Shown here: piece after piece, positions 21,152-24,272 of the stretch | How positions within the stretch are numbered: the first letter of the stretch is position 1 | Layout: each line of letters starts with the position of its first letter | NCBI GenBank assembly: GCA_964436765.1 | Contig: CAYTEH010000022.1 | Location: 1 to 24,272 of the forward strand | DNA: 24,272 bases | Reading direction: 5' to 3' | DNA from: CAYTEH01 sp964436765 | GTDB taxonomy: Bacteria > Patescibacteriota > Gracilibacteria > Peribacterales > Peribacteraceae | Notes under the pieces: model-generated | What the model was told of the DNA's origin: nothing | The model's input: the letters and a program-made list of their open reading frames with translations, nothing else | Databases searched by the model: none | Program-made: the position numbers and the translations under genes

Positions 21152-22006
21152 TCAGGCAGCGCTGCCGCGCGCGATGTCCTTCAGAAAGGCAATCTGCCCG
21201 GCAACGTCCTCGATCCTGGAGAACTTGGCCTCCGCGATCCACGGGATACCCGAGAATCGCCCGCTCCGGAGCACGCTTGCGACCCAGCTCTGGGGAGTCA
21301 CGGGCAGATGCTGGTCCGCGGTGCCGTCGTTATCATGCAGATGAAAGGCGCCGATGCGATCTGCGTGCCTCCGGAGGAACTCCAGTCGGTCGAAACCGAA
21401 GGTATGCGCGGAGACGTTCAGATGACCCGTGTCGACCAGAATGCCGAGCAGAGGATGCGACACGTGCCCGAAGAACTCGGCGAATTCATCGGGGGTCTGC
21501 AGGAGCAGCGTGCCGCGTACAGCCTCCCAGCACACGTTGTTTTCGATGAGGAGCCGCACTCCGGCCTCCTCGGCGTCCGGGAGAAGCTCCTTGATACTTC
21601 CGACGAAACGGCTGAGCGCGCGTGCGGCGGCATCGGGCTCGGTGGATGTCGGAAAAACGAACGACAGATCCGGATCGGTGATGAATCCGGCGTGCACCGT
21701 ATAGGCCGGAGCCCTCAATGCGGCAGTATACCGCAAGGCGTCACGAACGAGGGTAATGCTTCTCGCGCGAAGAACGGGATCAGCAGACGCAAGATTGAGG
21801 ATAAAGGGGTCTGGAGGCTGCGGGAAGTAGTTGTGGATCATGTAGCAGCCGCCATCCGGGAGCGTGCTGGGATTGAACGGACCCGTCACGATCGCGCCGT
21901 CCCCAAGCTCAATGTTCTCGATCCCATGCGCGCGGAAGAGGCCGATGCGTTCGTGGAGTGGCTGCTTGCCCCGGAGCGTGGCGGTGGATGCGTAGACGGT
22001 CGTCAT
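21152..22006 (-). CDS. Sugar phosphate isomerase/epimerase-like TIM-barrel protein
   Basis: The 284-residue protein belongs to the xylose isomerase-like/AP-endonuclease 2 superfamily. A metal site can be read off: Glu155 (LLIENN), Asp192 (ILVDTGHLNV), His224 (FHLHDNDGT) and Glu259 (IAEAKF), with YTVHAGF and NIELGDG on earlier strands. Such proteins isomerise or epimerise keto- or aldo-sugars or their phosphates; the substrate is not evident. The ATG at 22006 lies one base after the stop of the CMP-nonulosonate synthetase-GNAT gene, so they share an operon and the enzyme may supply or edit a precursor of the same sugar. The frame is open further upstream, but that part overlaps the neighbouring gene and lacks family similarity. 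Confidence 0.85.
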   Translation of the reverse strand: MTTVYASTATLRGKQPLHERIGLFRAHGIENIELGDGAIVTGPFNPSTLPDGGCYMIHNYFPQPPDPFILNLASADPVLRARSITLVRDALRYTAALRAPAYTVHAGFITDPDLSFVFPTSTEPDAAARALSRFVGSIKELLPDAEEAGVRLLIENNVCWEAVRGTLLLQTPDEFAEFFGHVSHPLLGILVDTGHLNVSAHTFGFDRLEFLRRHADRIGAFHLHDNDGTADQHLPVTPQSWVASVLRSGRFSGIPWIAEAKFSRIEDVAGQIAFLKDIARGSAA

Positions 22007-22007
22007 G

Positions 22008-23186
22008 TTAGGAACGGAAGACCTTGGTGAAAACGTGATGCCCGGTCCGGTCGCAGACTTCTTCGAAGACAAATCCCGCGCGCTGGTACACATGACTGGC
22101 GGCGGCGTTCTCCGGGTGAACCTTGAGCATGACCGAGCGGACGCCGCGCGCCCGGCACCATGAGAGCGCATACTGCAGCGCAAGGCTCGCAAGCCCCAGC
22201 CCAGCGAAACGCTCGCCCACATAGACCCCGAAGGACGGCCGCTCGTAGCCGTCGTCGAAGCCGCGGAGCATGAAGAGACACGCGAGCTTGCCGCCGACGC
22301 GGATACCCCAGTAACAGTCTTTCCGCGCACGTGAGAGGTGCTTGGAAAGCGAAGCCTTGCCAAATGGAAACGGTGTGAAGTGCTGCCGATATGTTTTGGA
22401 ATCCCCCAGAATGAGGGCCGACAACTCCGCAGCATTCGCCGGTTGCAGGGGATCGATACTGAGGCCAGAGGGATCCACGCCCGATTCCTGCAGCGCGCGC
22501 TCGAGCACGGGGATATCACCCGGGGCATCCAGCTCCCGGCTGACTGCGGGATCCGCGACGTAGCCGCGCACGTCTCCGGCGAAGAGCGCTCCGTTCTTGA
22601 GTGCGGAAGAGACGCGAACGACGTCAACGAGTCCCGAGAGCAGGTACACCGGCTTGAGCGTCTGGCGTCGAGGAAAGGACCTCTCGTCATGGCCAGGGAT
22701 GAGCGGATGCAGCTGCTTCTTCCCGTCGATGGTCTTCATCCACGACGGATGCTGCTCCACGGCGCAGACGGATCGGACGGCATCGGCTTTTGTCGAGGTC
22801 AGGAGTCGCAGCGCTTCCTTGATATGCGTGGCGGTCCGGAGGGGCGATGTGGGCCGCAACCAGAGAACGATCTTGGGCGCGACGCCCTCGTGCTTTGCAA
22901 ACCATTCGACGGCATGCGCGAAGACCGGATAATCCGGCGTGTCGTCCCGTGCGATGCGAGCGGGACGCAAGAAAGGGACCTCCGCCCCCTCGCGCCGCGC
23001 GATGTCTGCGATCTCCGTGTCGTCCGTGGAGACGACGATGTGCCCGCATACGCCGGACGCCTTGGCCGCCCGGATGGTCCAGGCAATGAGGGGCAGGCCG
23101 GCGATGGTCAGGATATTCTTCCGGGGCACGCCCTTGCTGCCGCCGCGCGCGGGGATGAGAGCCAGAACAGTATGCTTGGAAGCCAT
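22008..23186 (-). CDS. Fusion: CMP-acylneuraminate (nonulosonate) synthetase + GNAT acetyltransferase
   Basis: The protein has 392 residues. Residues 1 to ~235 are a NeuA-type cytidylyltransferase: ALIPARGGSKGVPRKN (residues 9-24), STDDTEIADIA, LRPTSPLRTATHI, and SRELDAPGDI near the end of the domain. Residues ~255-392 are a GNAT N-acetyltransferase: CYWGIRVGGKLACLFML, FGVYVGERFAGLGLASLALQ (acetyl-CoA loop) and VHPENAAASHVYQRAGF. The first part activates the nonulosonic acid made by NeuB with CTP. The second probably N- or O-acetylates that sugar or an amino-sugar precursor, a step done by separate proteins (for example PseH) in known pathways. A TACACT hexamer lies 9 bases before the ATG. 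The gene follows the capsule gene by 28 bases. Confidence 0.93.
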   Translation of the reverse strand: MASKHTVLALIPARGGSKGVPRKNILTIAGLPLIAWTIRAAKASGVCGHIVVSTDDTEIADIARREGAEVPFLRPARIARDDTPDYPVFAHAVEWFAKHEGVAPKIVLWLRPTSPLRTATHIKEALRLLTSTKADAVRSVCAVEQHPSWMKTIDGKKQLHPLIPGHDERSFPRRQTLKPVYLLSGLVDVVRVSSALKNGALFAGDVRGYVADPAVSRELDAPGDIPVLERALQESGVDPSGLSIDPLQPANAAELSALILGDSKTYRQHFTPFPFGKASLSKHLSRARKDCYWGIRVGGKLACLFMLRGFDDGYERPSFGVYVGERFAGLGLASLALQYALSWCRARGVRSVMLKVHPENAAASHVYQRAGFVFEEVCDRTGHHVFTKVFRS

Positions 23187-23195
23187 GAGGTCAAG

Positions 23196-23201
23196 AGTGT
23201 A
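23196..23201 (-). promoter_or_regulatory. -10-like hexamer TACACT before the CMP-nonulosonate synthetase fusion
   Basis: TACACT ends 9 bases before the ATG at 23186, within the 28-base gap after the capsule gene. No Shine-Dalgarno sequence is seen. Confidence 0.4.
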
Positions 23202-23214
23202 ACAGGGTGACTGC

Positions 23215-24272
23215 TCAGGATGCGACCGTCGCGATCGCCGAAAGCATGGCTGTCAGTTCCCGGTCGATCCCCTCGGCCATAGCCTTGGTGTGGTGCTCCT
23301 CGGAGAATTTGGTGATCTTCAAATACCACGGGTCCGGCACGCCCGGCACACATGTGTCTTGCATGGCCTTCAGATACAAGTGCGTGGTTTCCTGCGAGGG
23401 GGCTTCGCGCTGCTCGAAGACGGCATGGACGGCGCGCTTGCAGTCTTCCACGGACCGGATGGGGAAGACTCCCTTGGCGTACTGGTAATAGCAGGAGCCG
23501 AACAGAAACACTGGCTTGCCGCGGAAGAGCGCCTCGAACCCCGCAGAGCCCGTAATGGTGGCCACCGCCTTGCAGTGCTCGCGGAGCTGAAAAGTACTGA
23601 AATGGGGAGGAATCAGCCTGACCTTCCGGAGCTCGAGAAAATCCCGGTAGTAGTCGGGGCTGCGGTTGAGCCAGCTGCTTCGATGGGGATGTTCCTTCAC
23701 GTAGAGAAACACGCCGTCCGGCAGCAGCGCGCTCAGCATGCGGACCATGAGGATCTGGTCGGCGAAGACGCCTCCCATGGGGACTGTGGCCGCCTCCGGC
23801 TGATAGTGGAGCGGCACGTACACGAAGGGCTGCGTGAGATCCGGAACCTCCGCGTGGGCCGCATAGAAGGCATCTGTCTCTCGAATGAACCGCCACCTGC
23901 GTACAGCCTCGCCCGCGCGCACCCACCCGGCAGGGGTGGCGTACCGGACGGCATGGCCGAGGAAGCGCGCGGGGCGGCTCCAGAGAAGCTCCTTGATGTT
24001 CCGCCAGTACGTGGGAAGCCGGACTGACTCGAGCGGGGGCGGCTTCCCCTCCTCGGAGACCAACGCCTTCTCGTAGGATGCGAAAGGTTCGCCCAGTTCG
24101 ATGGGCCGCTCGTCGCGAGCTGACAGCAACTCATGGTACCGCTTCTCGATGGCCGGACCTGCTTTCCGCACGTCGTGGCCGGGGACGGAGATATCCGGGA
24201 AGACGGTGATGTCGAAGTAGAGCACGGGAATGCCGCGCGCCTTGCAGAGGAAATAGATGACGATGTCCGGAA
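23215..24272 (-). CDS. Capsule polysaccharide biosynthesis protein (Capsule_synth-like, 5' truncated)
   Basis: The frame is open to the window edge. The residues before the first possible start (GTG at 24225), PDIVIYFLCKARGIPVLYFD, clearly belong to the protein, so the gene continues outside. Visible are 352 residues. Typical segments are FVYVPLHYQPEAATVP, MGGVFADQILMV, FLYVKEHPHRSSW, and ATITGSAGFEALFRGKPVFLFG. These match the GT-B-like capsule synthesis family that includes KpsC/KpsS-type and related surface-carbohydrate proteins. It probably transfers or primes a sugar in assembly of the surface glycan at the cytoplasmic face. It is the first visible gene of a minus-strand operon with the CMP-nonulosonate synthetase fusion, the TIM-barrel isomerase and the CBS-aminotransferase. 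Confidence 0.87.
   Translation of the reverse strand, partial: PDIVIYFLCKARGIPVLYFDITVFPDISVPGHDVRKAGPAIEKRYHELLSARDERPIELGEPFASYEKALVSEEGKPPPLESVRLPTYWRNIKELLWSRPARFLGHAVRYATPAGWVRAGEAVRRWRFIRETDAFYAAHAEVPDLTQPFVYVPLHYQPEAATVPMGGVFADQILMVRMLSALLPDGVFLYVKEHPHRSSWLNRSPDYYRDFLELRKVRLIPPHFSTFQLREHCKAVATITGSAGFEALFRGKPVFLFGSCYYQYAKGVFPIRSVEDCKRAVHAVFEQREAPSQETTHLYLKAMQDTCVPGVPDPWYLKITKFSEEHHTKAMAEGIDRELTAMLSAIATVAS

Noticed and set aside
19596..21344. 582-codon open frame on the plus strand, opposite the aminotransferase
   Set aside because: It is antisense to a clear CBS-aminotransferase, lacks any recognisable motif and reflects high GC at third codon positions.

Overview
The window is a dense, GC-rich bacterial surface-glycan locus of about 23 protein-coding genes on both strands, with very little spacer DNA. 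TGA is used as an ordinary stop throughout, so the genetic code is standard. Almost no gene has a Shine-Dalgarno sequence. Instead many start codons sit 6-11 nt after a TANNNT (-10-like) hexamer, which points to leaderless or near-leaderless transcripts. The short intergenic regions carry REP-like repeats and hexamer or heptamer tandem repeats, and there is one REP-associated tyrosine transposase. This fits an uncultured, possibly candidate-phylum bacterium known from metagenomes. I cannot name the lineage from sequence alone.

Layout. 1-6.5 kb: the 3' part of a UDP-glucuronate 4-epimerase-like SDR (+), a RAYT transposase (-), a GT-C-like membrane protein with a small overlapping membrane-anchored protein (-), a GT2-GtrA lipid-linked sugar transferase (-), a second SDR (+) and an unrecognised His-rich protein with an HExxH motif (+). 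6.5-11 kb: a repeat-rich spacer, an FAD-dependent oxidoreductase and GDP-mannose 4,6-dehydratase (-), then a UDP-HexNAc 6-dehydrogenase (+). 10.9-15.2 kb: a minus-strand heptose operon. It holds a cupin-heptose kinase fusion, a heptose-bisphosphate phosphatase-nucleotidyltransferase fusion, a GT9 heptosyltransferase-like enzyme and a methyltransferase. 15.2-24.3 kb: a nonulosonic-acid/amidotransferase region. It holds NeuB, HisF-like and HisH-like proteins, an N-acetyl-sugar amidotransferase, a methyltransferase, a CBS-fused perosamine-synthase-like aminotransferase, a TIM-barrel sugar isomerase, a CMP-acylneuraminate synthetase fused to a GNAT domain, and a capsule-synthesis protein cut by the window end.

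How the genes work together (inference from families). The locus supplies several activated sugars: a UDP-uronic acid or UDP-HexNAcA, GDP-4-keto-6-deoxymannose leading to GDP-perosamine, a nucleotide-activated heptose, and a CMP-nonulosonic acid. The HisH/HisF/amidotransferase trio probably adds an acetamidino group to one of them. GT2-GtrA, GT-C, GT9 and the capsule protein would assemble or transfer the glycan.

The most unusual things are four domain fusions, the apparent leaderless gene starts, inverted telomere-like hexamer arrays in two divergent promoters (one with five GGG tracts on one strand), and two places where a REP-like repeat sits beside a duplicated gene end: the start of gmd and the tail of the FAD oxidoreductase.
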